The translations under genes and the position numbers were made by a program. From positions 1 to 64,000 of the forward strand of contig JANDJZ010000209.1 in the NCBI GenBank assembly GCA_027943245.1: a stretch of 64,000 bases of DNA, in the 5' to 3' direction. This document shows, piece after piece, positions 11,466-22,500 of this stretch (positions are counted from its first letter, which is position 1; every line of letters starts with the position of its first letter). Below the pieces are notes generated by a model. That model did not search any database. It was not told the origin of the DNA and was given only the letters and a program-made list of their open reading frames with translations. Origin of the DNA: Acanthamoeba sp. SK_2022b (taxonomy: Eukaryota; Discosea; Longamoebia; Acanthamoebidae).

Positions 11466-12336
11466 ATGGAGAAAACGCCGCGACCCTTGCGGCGGGAAGT
11501 CAAGGAGACACGACTGAAAGTGAGCCCACCAGCCACGCCAATTAGGTCCCATCCCTTTGTCTGGTCAGGCGACTCAACAATCTACAACGCTTGTAGTCAT
11601 GAAGGTGCAACAACCTCCCCCCCTTTGGCGCACTCTCCCTCATGGTTTTGTTTCCTTTTTTGTCTTTATCAGTGCATGGTGTGCTTGGATGGATCTACGG
11701 CGAGCAAGAAGGCGCTGAGCTTGGCACTTCGCGCGCTAAGGCTTGATGAAGATACTCTGTTCCTCTTTTCCGTGGGGTGCTTGACGCTGGCCTATTCAAG
11801 CATTGCCATTCATACAATGGACCATAACTCGCCCCCATCCACCTGACAGGTACTGGGGCTACGACATCCCCAACGAAGAGGTGGATGAACTGGCGGAACG
11901 CGTGTTGAAGCAGAGCCGTGTCTATCTGGTGGAGGCCGAACAGATCGCTAGGGAAGCAGGCGTACGCACGAGAATTCCATCAACACTGAGCGGACAGATT
12001 CCTTACTCTTACTCCTCTTGCTAGGCCAAGCGAGTGGCCTCGAAAGCCGTGTTGGGCTTTCCAAGAGACCAGATACTGTTATGGGCCCAAGAAAAGGTAC
12101 GTGTGGCCTTGGAAAACGGCCTATCACTTGCGCTGCTGACACTGCCCGACCCAAGCAGGTGGACATGATAGTGCTGGGCGCTCGCGGGCTCTCCCCGATC
12201 ACGAAACTGTTGCTCGGGTCGGTGAGCTCGCACGGTACGCATTCCTCCCTATGCATGCAAAGATTTCTTCGCGCACCTGAGCACGAGCCGCGCAGTGCTG
12301 AGCCACGCGCCATGTCCCGTGCTGGTCTCCAAGTAG
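11466..12336 (+). CDS. Universal stress protein (UspA family)
   Basis: A small nucleotide-binding universal stress protein. Exon 1 (11466-11519) encodes MEKTPRPLRREVKETRLK. A phase-0 intron joins it to CMVCLDGSTASKKALSLALR, the first strand and helix of the Usp fold. Further exons give YWGYDIPNEEVDELAERVL, then a helix with AKRVASKAVLGFPRDQILLW, then VDMIVLGARGLSPITKLLLG. That last segment is the ATP-binding G-x-R-G...LGSVS signature. The last exon ends LSHAPCPVLVSK with TAG at 12334-12336; the CPVLV strand is typical of the family's C-terminus. The complete motif set suggests an ATP-binding type. It is probably cytosolic, with a general stress role inferred from the family. Confidence 0.92.
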
Positions 12337-12677
12337 CGGCCGAGCTTTTTGGACTAGTGCCAGCTGACTGTTCCACACACGTAAAGCCATCAAAACAATA
12401 ACGATGATTTATAGTGATTTTAAATCGATCGCACTACGCTCGGTGGGGCGCGAGACCGGCCACTGAGCGTGAGGAGCATTGTTGGAGTAATGAGGCAGCC
12501 GTGCAGGAAGACGGGAACGCTTCTCTGTTCTCCCTCACGCCGCCGCTCGGACAGAGCATCTCTCTGCCCTGACCGCATAACGTCCAAGACATTGTGCCTG
12601 CGTTTCACGTCGGTTAGTGCACACCCAATTGCCCATGAAAGCACTGCTCGTGAACATACCGAAAGGTCTTGAGATTC
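12337..12677. other. Convergent 3' flanks
   Basis: The gap between the 3' ends of the stress-protein gene (+) and the glycosyltransferase gene (-). It begins AT-rich. No exon, RNA gene or repeat was recognised. Confidence 0.5.
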
Positions 12678-15101
12678 TCAGAGGCGCCACTTCAACTTCT
12701 CAAAGAAGAGCCGAGACATATCGCGGTAGGTGTAGCTGAGCGCTTTCTCGTAGGCCGCCGTTCGGAACGAATCCGCCCGCAGTTTGTTGGCCTGTCTCAG
12801 CGCATCTTCCAAGCTTATACTGCGTCGTGGCACGCACATACCCAAGACCACCATCAGCATACAACACTGTCGCTGCTCTCCATCACTGTGTGGGCATACC
12901 AAACTCTGTTGTTCACGCTGGAGTTGTTGGTCCACGACGGGGAGGGAGACGTAACGCCGGGCTGGCTGTAGGTTGAGTTATCGAGCAGAGTACTTGGCAT
13001 GACGCTCGTGGGCTCCGGAAATGCGGGCGACACGTCCTCCTCGGGCGCAAAAATGATGCTCACGTCTTCCGTTAGCCAATCCTCCATGCAGCTCAGTGGC
13101 GGAGCGATCACCGGGCGCCCTGAATAAACGGTTAGTCCCGACTAGCTGCGCGTATCTGGTACTCTTGAATTACCAAAGGAGAGCGAAGTGAGTAGGGTGC
13201 CCGAAGAAAGCACGGAGTCCCTTGGATAAGGCAGCACCACCGCATCTGCCGCCTGCTCCACCGTGGTTAATGACCGAGCATTCCATGATCCGGTATAATT
13301 GCCAGCCCCCAGACCTGGTGATCCTAGTACCTTGTAATAGAACTGGAGGTCGTCGTCGTGCACATGGTCGTACTTGGTCTTGATTGCTGGGTTGACGTTG
13401 ATGGCCGCTTGAATCTGCTGCCACTGGGCGTCGGAATATCTGAGCCTTTCCGTTGTAGAAAGCTCTCCTACAACCCACAGCTGCATGTTCTTGATGTCTG
13501 CCGTGACTCATCGTAAGGTGAACAACAGGCCACTAAAGAAGGATGTAGCTTTCAGGAGTGTCACTCAGTACCGGAGGTCACCGCGTTGAATGCCTGCACA
13601 AGCTGGGCCAGACCACGGTGGCGCTTGATCGATCCAATATATAGCAGAACCAGGTCGTCAGGACTGCTGGCAAACGGAGTGTGGACGGACAAAGTCCTCC
13701 GGGCCAGAGCTTGGGTGAGGTTAACATCGCTATAGAGGCCGACGTAGCTGCCCTGAGGCACTGTGATCACCTTCTCTGGCGGAATGACGTAGTATGGAGC
13801 TAGAATCCGGATGGACATGTGAGATGAGAGATGTTCCGTCGTATGTTATAAGATAGTTGGTACCTGTTAGAGTCATCGTGCGCGAGCATAGCAGGTGGAT
13901 GACGTCAGCCCTCTCCGCCAGGGTCTGGAGCAGCTTGATTTGGAGTTCATGATGCTCGGGGGTGCAACTGGGATCAATCACACTGTGTACCGTCCATACG
14001 ATGTACCAGCCCTGAGCCATTCCCCAAGTTGTTTGAGTTCTCAGTTATAGTGCTCACCAGTGTAGTGTGTCGTCCGCTTTAGCGTTACCTGATCCTCGAT
14101 TCGCTGAAAGAAGTCTAAGACGGACCGAAGCTCTTGCTGGGCGTTGTCGCCGTCCTTGGTGCAGACCATGGCGACCCAGTGCAAGTGAAACACGTAGCGG
14201 TAGTGTTTGCGGTGCTCGGCGCGCTCGTAACCGATAGTGAGGTTCCACATTCGCTGCTTGCTCATCAGCTCCAGCCCGTGCTCAACTGCCCGCGAGTAGA
14301 GCGCGCCCTGGAATGGGTCCCATGTAGTACGATTGGGAAAGAATCCTGAGTCGCCGCACACAGAACCACACAACAAGATGAGAGCAGGAACACAAGTAAG
14401 CCATCGTAGGGTCAACTATTCGTAGGCAATGTCTTACCGAGGGAGCCAGTCCAACGAGGAAGAAAATTGAGGTCCGGTCTGCTATCGAGCACTCCTCGAG
14501 CAAGAGGAAGAGAGGGAAGAAGAGGCGATAGAGAAGGCGTGCTTGAAACAGGAGGGACAGCTGCCACTGCTGCTTCTATGGTGGCAGCGGAGGCGGCGGT
14601 GGAAGAGGCAGCAGAGGCAACAGCTTCGGCTGCAGCCTGAGCTCCGGCGTGAGAGTTTACGGCGAGTAGAACGGCTCTCTCGTGACAGCTGATAGTCTCT
14701 GCTTGGGCTTCTATGAGGGCCACCTGGCAGGTCCGCTCTCTCTCGGACGCCTGCGTAGCGTAGGCTCCGACGAAGGCCGCCCACGTTGTCACAGCGACCA
14801 CCAAGATGATGAGTGCCGCCCACCCAACCACAACACTCCCGCCGTAATCGAGATCTTGTTCTACTACCCCTGTAAAGTTCTTGTCCGCTTTTCTCCCTTT
14901 TGGTCGAATGTCCGTTCCAGCGGCTTTGGGCTGTCCCTTTAGGTCTTCACCATTACCATCATCTAACCTATTCGGTCCCTGTCTGTGTTCTGCTTTGGCC
15001 TGCGTTGGTGGTGCTCTCCCACCCGCCCCCGTGACGTTACTGGTGTTCACCGTCACTCCGCCATTCGGTGTTTGAAGGCGGGGAGTAGTGGGCCTTTTCA
15101 T
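12678..15101 (-). CDS. Type II membrane glycosyltransferase (GT-B, group 1-like)
   Basis: A Golgi/ER-type glycosyltransferase. The ATG at 15101 starts a cytosolic tail of about 90 residues, then a signal anchor (VVVGWAALIILVVAVTTWAA) and an Ala/Ser-rich stem. After a frame-restoring intron come lumenal catalytic exons: HLHWVAMVCTKDGD, GWYIVWTVHSVIDP, ERADVIHLLCSRTMTL, LAPYYVIPPEKVITVPQGSY, LVLLYIGSIKRHRGLAQLV and DAVVLPYPRDSVLSSGTLLT. The following LSFG-rPVIAPP segment and a downstream acidic ME segment match the C-terminal nucleotide-sugar-binding half of GT-B enzymes. The last exon ends MSRLFFEKLKWRL, stop 12680-12678. N-glycosylation sequons (NRT, NLT, NYT) fit a lumenal location. Donor and acceptor sugars are unknown. 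Confidence 0.87.
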
Positions 15102-15341
15102 CTATCGCTTGTAGATATACGCCAGCTCACCAGACAGCTTCCTCCCCGAAAAGACAGAGCAAAGAGCTTTTTCCCTAATTTCTCACTTTTTTCTGGATAT
15201 TTCTCCATCGAGCAAATCGGGAAATTTGTGGCTGTGTTGGCCAATGAGAAAGCGCCGCTTGGGAGGGAAGGTGAGTAAGTGGCCGGGTAGAGGACCGTCT
15301 CTACGCGAATGGAATAAAAGCAGCAAGATGAGAGGATAGAT

Positions 15342-17721
15342 TTATGTTGCCTGTTGTCGGCCATGATCTTGGGGTGCACCCTCGGTGGCAGCCAAGCGGA
15401 GCACGCGCAGGTAAGCGTCAGCAAGGTCACCAATTGCGCCTGGTGAGATGGTGTTGGTGGGGTAGTTAAACACCACACGCAGCGATCCGCGCAGGGTGAG
15501 GGCGGTGATGGAGACGAAAGGGAACGACGAGGCCGCCGACACGCCGAATGACATGTCGGCCAGCATCGGGTTTCGGCCGTTCAACGCACGCACGATGTCC
15601 TCGAGCGGGCCGCCCGGCTGGGGGTCATCCATCGAACCGATGTTGCTCATGCTGAAGGCTGGACAGGGGTATGGGGTGGTGAAGTAGCGCGAGTGGTAGG
15701 CGGAGAAGGCGGCTAGGTACTGCGCGAAGATGAGGCTCGTGAGGTGGCTCCCGCGCCTCATGTAGGCCTCCATGCGCGCTCGTACGACCACGCACTGCTG
15801 ACGGAAGTAGGCAAGGAACGCAGAGAGCCGTTCCTCGTCCTCACGGGCGCCGTCATCGGCCAATGGTGGCGGCAGCATGGAGGGGTCGGTGCTGTGGCAA
15901 AGGTCGACGTTGGAAAGGAACTGGCCCAGCGCGGTGGGCGCCACCAGCGCCGATGGAGGGCACGTTGGGTCGAACAGCTTGGACTGATGTAACATTAGCT
16001 GCCGTCTCATGTCGATCACCTGCACGCCCCACACGTTTGCCCTTTGCTGCGTGCCGCAACCGCCCGGACACTGCCTCAGTCTCGATGCTCACGCGGTGCT
16101 TGCTACAGAAGCGGTGATGAGGCAGGTGGCCCTACCTTAAGAGCGCCAGCGGTGGTGGCCAGGAAGGCGGCAGTCATGAGCTGCACGCCCACGGAAACGC
16201 CCATCTTCCGGCCGTTGCGCTGTAGCCCCGCTGTCTCCTCGCGCGAGAGCCTCCGTTCGACAACGCCAGTCGTCCACAGTGACCGAGAGCGAGTTGACCC
16301 GCCACCGGACGGCGGCGACGGCTGGCGTATGTTGCGAACCGTGTGTGGTAGCGCGCGCACGCGATCGAACAGAAAGTAGCGGTGCATCTGCAGGAAGGAC
16401 AGCAGATGTCGCACGAACGAGACGGGCCTGGGCAGCCACGACGGCAACATGACCGCCTCGACGGGGGGCGGGATGGGCGCAGCGGGGCTGCTCGAGGAAT
16501 GGGACTGCAACGGTTCGGGTTCGAGACCACGGCCGCTCGCGGAAAGGGCCACGGAACGGCGATAGAGCTCGACGATTTCGACGCCCAGGAATGCTAAGCT
16601 CCTCCCGTCCATCAGGTCATGCGCCACTGTGATCACCAGCCTGCCATCGCCCACGGCGCGTTCAATCAGAAGCGCATACGCAAAGAAGGAGACAGCGAGT
16701 GGCCGCACCTGGCCGGTGAGGCGTTGCGTCTGCTGGCATCCCGGCTCTTGAGGTGGGGTGGCGAGAGCGTGGGAGCCTGTATGACCGTACAGCGGATGAG
16801 AATCGAGCTGCCATCGAACCCGGTATTGAGCTCGCCAGTAAGAATGCTCAGGTCCTCCGCACGGCACTCCTCCCTATTCTGCTGCTCGGTTGTGACTGTC
16901 GTGTCCGCCACCACTTCGGGGCTCGTGATGTCGGACGGTTCGAGCTCGACGAGCGGGATCGAAGGCGCATCGTCAAGTCTGCGAAACGACGGTCGCTTCC
17001 TCTCGTCGAGCACTACCGTGGACTGGAGCAGCACATGCCTGGCATCCACTCACATGTGCATGTTTGAGGTATACGCTCCGGTGGCGAGATGAACCCATCC
17101 GGGGAGATGGGAAGGGAGACGAACCTCATCTGCACGATCCGCAGAGCTACGCGCAGTCGCTCACAGTCCAGCCTTTCCTGCTCGCGGCGACAGCAGCGAC
17201 GCGTGAGGGGAAGTCACACCCGGCCGCGGGTGGCGGCTCATCGATCTTCTTGGCCTAGAAGCTAGCTTTTGTGGAGCGTACGTGGAAGCGAAGCACGAGG
17301 CACATGTTGTGGTGGCCGCATTCCTGACGCAGATGGTGCATCACGTTCTCGAACGCCCCAAACTCCCGCCCTTCTGCCGTCCGTGACCGCACGCAGCCCG
17401 GAGAACACCGCCAACACGGTCAGTGGGTTGGCCCAATTACGCATAAGTATTGCCCCGCGGACAAGGGAATTGGCGTGTCGTGGGGCGAGGCAACAAGTGG
17501 AGAAGACGGTGGCTATTGGGGGGGGGGGTAAGTGTAGAGGTACGTTGGGAAGGGAGTGCGCTGGGAGGGGGGCCGGCCCCGTGCCACCATCGCCACCAGA
17601 TGAAGGTGACGGCTAGCACGAGGCCGGACGTGAGGGTGAGAAGGACCGAGGCGAGCATTGCCACCACCGGCATCGCCGCGAGCGTGCTACCGACGAGGGC
17701 AAAGAGACGTGGACCAACCAC
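15342..17721 (-). CDS. Condensation-superfamily (HxxxDG) acyltransferase, N-terminal membrane anchor
   Basis: A predicted acyl-CoA-dependent acyltransferase of the CAT/condensation/wax-ester-synthase superfamily. The 5'-most exon seen (from about 17721) has the membrane segment MLASVLLTLTSGLVLAVTFI and then WWRWW. The next carries FENVMHHLRQECGHHNMCLV. Middle exons hold LLIERAVGDGRLVITVAHD, followed by LMDGRS. Together these form HxxxDG, the catalytic motif of the fold. The last large exon (about 15980-15342) has GRNPMLADMSFGVSAASSF and FPFVSITALTLRGSLRVVFN, typical of the second half-domain, and ends RQQAT. Splicing between about 17250 and 17060 could not be resolved. No ATG lies at 17721, so a short first exon is missing. 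Substrates are unknown. Confidence 0.72.
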
Positions 17722-18104
17722 TACACTCTAGCGTTCTCTCCGGGGCGGCAACCACAAAGCAAGGTTAACGGACGCGGGCACTTCCTCTTCCTCAGCGTTT
17801 CTCGTCCCACGGAGTTGGTGTGATCCTCCTGCCCCTAAAGCACGTGCTCGAGTGACCAACCACAAGGTGGCGCGTGCTGGCGAACAAGATTGTTCACTCT
17901 GGCACAAAGAGCGCAAGTGCCCGAGCTTGCGATCTCCTTACAGGCAAGTCGCTGCTGGGGCCCTCCACAGAACCTCGTTGGAACATGAGGATCCCTTTCG
18001 CTTGTGATTGGCCGCCATTTTCTCTAATTATTTTCTTTTTCGCAATGCGATGTACAGATAACAAAATAAAATTACAATTCAACTCGATTCGCAATCGGCA
18101 CCAG
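17722..18104. other. Divergent promoter region, acyltransferase (-) / RsfS (+)
   Basis: No confident exon is seen. It may contain the missing first exon of the acyltransferase gene. The side near 18000-18090 is AT-rich and sits just before the RsfS start. Confidence 0.4.
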
Positions 18105-19250
18105 ATGAGGCGGTGTGTCAGTGTTCGCTCCTCCATCAGCGGGGTGCATGGCTGGCCTGCTTCTTCCTGCACGGCCTCAACCACAAGATCTCTCGTCCTG
18201 CCTCGCGCCTTGCCCATCGGTGCTGCAGCCACGCGGCCTCCATCTTATCCTCATCTGCGATGGTTAAGCACGAAGCGATCTAGCGATTTCGATGCAGGGA
18301 AAAAGAAGGTGCACATTCTGGAAGCCAGGGACCGAGTGCTATCTCGCCTGCGGGACAAGAAGCGAGATGAGGCGGAGGCAAAGAAATCGAGGAGGATCGA
18401 GAAGAAGCAAAACAAGGACGAGGCCAAGACCAAGGAGTCCAAGAAATCAAAAGCCAGGGGGGCGGAGGAACGGTCGTCCTCAACGGCAGCCGCAAGCGTT
18501 GTCGAAGTTGTGGGTGATGGCGCACCCACTACTAACACGCGCCCAGCCCGGCGAGCTTCGGCGGTGGTGGCGGCTGCAGCGGCAGATCTCGAGGAAGCCA
18601 AGGAGCGGCTGCCTCCTATGACGCTAGAGGACGTGCTGGCCGTCTTGGAGGAGGAGAAGGGGCTTCACCCGATGGTAATTGACGTCTCCAAGAAGTGCAA
18701 CTTTGCTCACTACATGGTCATATTGGAGGGCCGCAGCGGCCGCCACCTGCGCGCCATGGCCGAGCGCATCATGGAAGAGGTAAGCGTTCGCGTCGTTGTT
18801 GATCCTCGTGGAGGCGCGTATTCGTATCTCGTTGCGGAGTTCTTGAGGTCTCAACGCGCGCTGTGGTTGTGTTTGTCTTTCTTTCGGATTAGATGAAGGA
18901 GCGACAGAAGCAGCCAGAGGCCAACGTGGGGTTGGAGGTCGACCGCGGGAACGACGACTGGATCGTAGTGGACACCGGAGACATCTTGATCCACCTCTTC
19001 TCTCCAGGGGCGCGAAGGCACGCCACCAGCCCATGCGCCTGTCGCTCGACTTGCTCTGCTTACCGCCGCTGTGACTCATGGCGCACGCAGATATTACGAC
19101 CTGGAGGGCCTGTGGACCTTGCAGAAGCCGCTGGCCGAACAAGACCCGCGAGACGAGGTGGAAGACGTGGAAGACCTGGAGCCGCTGCCCGACCTGGACG
19201 ACGTGCCCAACGGCTGGAACCCGTGGGACCAAAGCGTGCAGAAGGCCTAG
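18105..19250 (+). CDS. RsfS: Mitochondrial RsfS/Iojap-family ribosome-silencing factor
   Basis: A member of the RsfS/Iojap/MALSU1 family, which binds ribosomal protein uL14 and blocks or guards subunit joining. The ATG at 18105 starts an Arg/Ser-rich, acid-free stretch with HLRWLSTKRSS, a likely mitochondrial presequence. A long Lys/Glu-rich linker (about 18310-18600) follows. The family domain comes next: MTLEDVLAVLEEEKGLHPMV, IDVSKKCNFAHYMVILEG, SGRHLRAMAERIMEE. After an intron it continues NDDWIVVDTGDILIHLFSP and RYYDLEGLWTLQKPL, the near-universal motifs. TAG is at 19248-19250. The second intron (about 19017-19091) appears to use a GC donor, because only that boundary keeps GARRYYDLEG in frame. 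The charged linker is longer than in bacterial or animal forms. Confidence 0.93.
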
Positions 19251-19507
19251 ATGGTGGCGTTGTTCGTACGCGCCTCGGAGGCTCTCGCAAAGGCACCTAC
19301 CGGCCAATCGCTGATGAGCAACAATGTTTTAATTGGGTAACCAATGTTCATGCGGTCAACGGTGGTCAACAAGAATGGGGAGGCGAATTTGTTGTTGGCC
19401 GGTAGAGAACCCTATCCGAGAAACTTCTCCGCAGCAACATGCATGTCGACACGACTGGTGGAACAACAAACATTGCTCGCAAGCCCAACGCATAACATAC
19501 CAACCTT

Positions 19508-22500
19508 ATGGAGGAGCCATTAGAGGTACCCCACTCCGGAACCAAAGAAAAACTCCGGACCGGCACACCATGCCATCCGTCACCTCTACCCGAGCTTGAG
19601 GCGTCACTGCTCTCTCGCATCCTCTACTCCTGGATGACCCCACTTATACGGCGTACGTGGAGCCAAAGGTTATGTCCCAGTGACGGGCCTTGGCAGTTTA
19701 TTTACCCGCATCCGTGATTGGTAGTGGGCGCACAGAGACCGCTGGAACTGTCGGACTTGTTCGACATTGCGCCGCGAGACAAGCCCGTGCCGCTGGCGCG
19801 CCGACTGAAGCACGAATGGATGCGAAGAAAGCACACCATCGAATCGTATTGGGGGTTGGCAAGGTATGTACGCTGTTGATCGCCCCCGTCGTACAAAAGA
19901 TCATATTCTGAAACCACCGCTGCTCCAGGGCCATATGGGCCATCGTCTGGGTAGAGTACTCGTTCGTGTGCTTCTGTTCGCTGGCGGCAAGCTTGTGTGA
20001 AGTGGCCCTGCCGGTGGTCTTGGCGTGGATCATCGTTTTCGTGTCAGATCAAGTGCGACATTGCCCTCCTCATTAGAGCGTTTGCGGTTCACCTGACAAC
20101 CAACGCGGCCGTGCAGGACGCCGAGTGGTGGGAAGGAGTCCTCTACGTGGTGTTGGCGACTGCGATCCTCACCGCTCGAGTGATCTTCCAAACGAGGTGG
20201 TTCTATGACTCCGCGCGTGTGGGCATGAACGTACGACTGGCTGCACAGCTATACCTCATTTTGTTCCCCCCCCCTAACCCAGACTACCAGATCTCGTCCA
20301 TGCTGCAGGCCCTGGTCTACCGGAAGAGTCTGCGGCTGCAGCACATCTCTAAAGGCAAGGCGACCAATCTGATGAACGTCGACCCGTCCACGGTATGCTC
20401 CTCGCTCACCTTGCTGAGTAGCAGCGGTATCGCATTAAACGAGGGTATCGGCCAGGTGGGAAAGGTCGCCTGGTTCGTGCACAGGATAGTGGGCCAGCCG
20501 CCGCAGTTTATTCGTACGCCTCCTTCTGGAGCTGTCTAGCCTCCCACCATTTCACTCATTTGTATGACGTGCAGTGTCTCTTCTTCTCCTGTACAAGTGG
20601 CTCGGTGTCTCCTCTCTGGCGCTGGTAGCTATCGTGGCGGCCATTATGCCGATAGTATACTATCTCTGCAGGTCTGTGCATAGGCCCTCGTTCTAGGTAA
20701 CGCCATGTTGCCTAACCAGCTAAACACTACATAGGGGCTTCGGTTTGGAGACCGAAGCAATCACGAAGCATCGCGACGAACGAATCAGAAAACTCACCGA
20801 AGTGTTACAAGTATGTATGAGTCCTGAACAAAAGCGTGCAAGGGCACACTACAAGTAACGTTCATCAGGGAGTGGCAATCGTAAAGCTGTTCTGCTGGGA
20901 GTACCTGGTCGTGGAGCAGATCAGCGAAGTGCGCGCCAAAGAAGTGTCTCATATCAAGAAGTTGCTGTACCTCCTGGCCGGTTTCATGTTTCTGTTGTAC
21001 GTGCCCCCCCCCCCCAACCAGCGCATTCGCTCTGGCCTGTTGTGATAACAATGAACACACAAATGGTATGCAGCTTGTCGCTATCGACGCTTATGTCGGT
21101 GGGCACGTTCGCCGTATACGTGCTTCTCGGCAACACACTCACCCCCAGTGAGATCTTTCCCTCGCTTTCAATCTTCGCTGGGCTCTCGTGGATTGTCCTT
21201 CAGGTGCCCGCTCTTTCTAACAGGTTCTTCGTTCTTCTTTCAAGTTTCTGACCTTCTCCCTTCTTCTGTGGCAGTTCCCTAATATGGTGAGCTGGTGTGC
21301 TGAGGCCAAGACCTCACTGGAAAGGCTTGACAAGTTCCTGCGACTTCCCGAACTCGCCGATCCACTTACCCACCACCAGGACAACCGCTTGACCGACTGC
21401 GCGATTCGCATTGCCGAAGGTGAATTCGAGTGGGAGAAGTTCCATGAGGACGAGGATGAAAGCGAACAAGACGAGGCCGACGTAAGTGATTTAAGCAGCA
21501 TCGAGCTCATTCATAAGGTAGAACATTCAGTTAGGACAGACGGCCAAAGAAGCGAAGGTCGAGAGCTGCTGGCCACAATCGAAGAGACGGAAGAAGAGGA
21601 GGTAAGCGGCGGCGAGCAGAAGGCGGTGTCTTTCCAGTTGCAGGGCATCAACATGCAAGTCATGCGTGGCGAACTGGTGGCCATTGTCGGCCGAGTGGGC
21701 AGCGGCAAGACGTCCCTGCTCAACTGCATGCTGGGCGAGATGAAGCGCATGTCGGGTAGTATGCTGAGAGGTGAGCGAAAGGTCAGCTATGCCAGTCAAA
21801 GGTGCGGCTCCAACTGCCAATGGCGTGTTTTCGAACTCATGGCTCACCCTCTGCCGCCAATAGAGCCTGGATCAGGAACGCAACGGTCAAAGACAACATC
21901 GTGTTCCATCAGCCCTTTGACGCGGAGCTCTACCGCGAAGTCATCCGGGTGTGCGCGCTAACGGATGACCTTCGTATCTTGCCTGGTACGACGCAGCACA
22001 TCTCTGTTAGCGCTCAGCAACACAGCTCAAGTCCCACCGCTGAAAATGATAAATATGATTATTGCCTGGTTCCAGCTGGGGACTTGACCGAGATCGGCGA
22101 GAAGGGTGTGAACCTGAGCGGTGGCCAGAAGCAGCGTATCTCCCTCGCCCGTGCCGTCTACGCTGTGTGTCTTGACGATTCACGCGAGGAGGAGGCCACA
22201 ACGCGCATCATCTTGATGGATGACGTTCTATCCGCAGTAGACGCTCACGTCGGCCAACACATGTGCGCCCTTCTACTCAAACTGTCTACACGCACATTGC
22301 TTCCTAACGCCACCGTGACGGCCAAAAGATTTTTCGAGTGCATTGCAGGCAAGCTCAAGGGCATGGCGCGAGTATTAGCCACCCATCAGCTGCAGTATCT
22401 GCCACACGTGGACCGAATCTTCGTTATGCACGATGGTGCCGTCCAGGCCTCGGGCACCTATCAGCAGGTAAGTCAATTCCTCAGGTCAAGTTTCGATGGC

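Noticed and set aside
16500..16545. B-box-like GGTTCGAGACC sequence suggesting a tRNA
   Set aside because: It lies inside an acyltransferase coding exon, with no A box and no foldable anticodon arm at the right distance.
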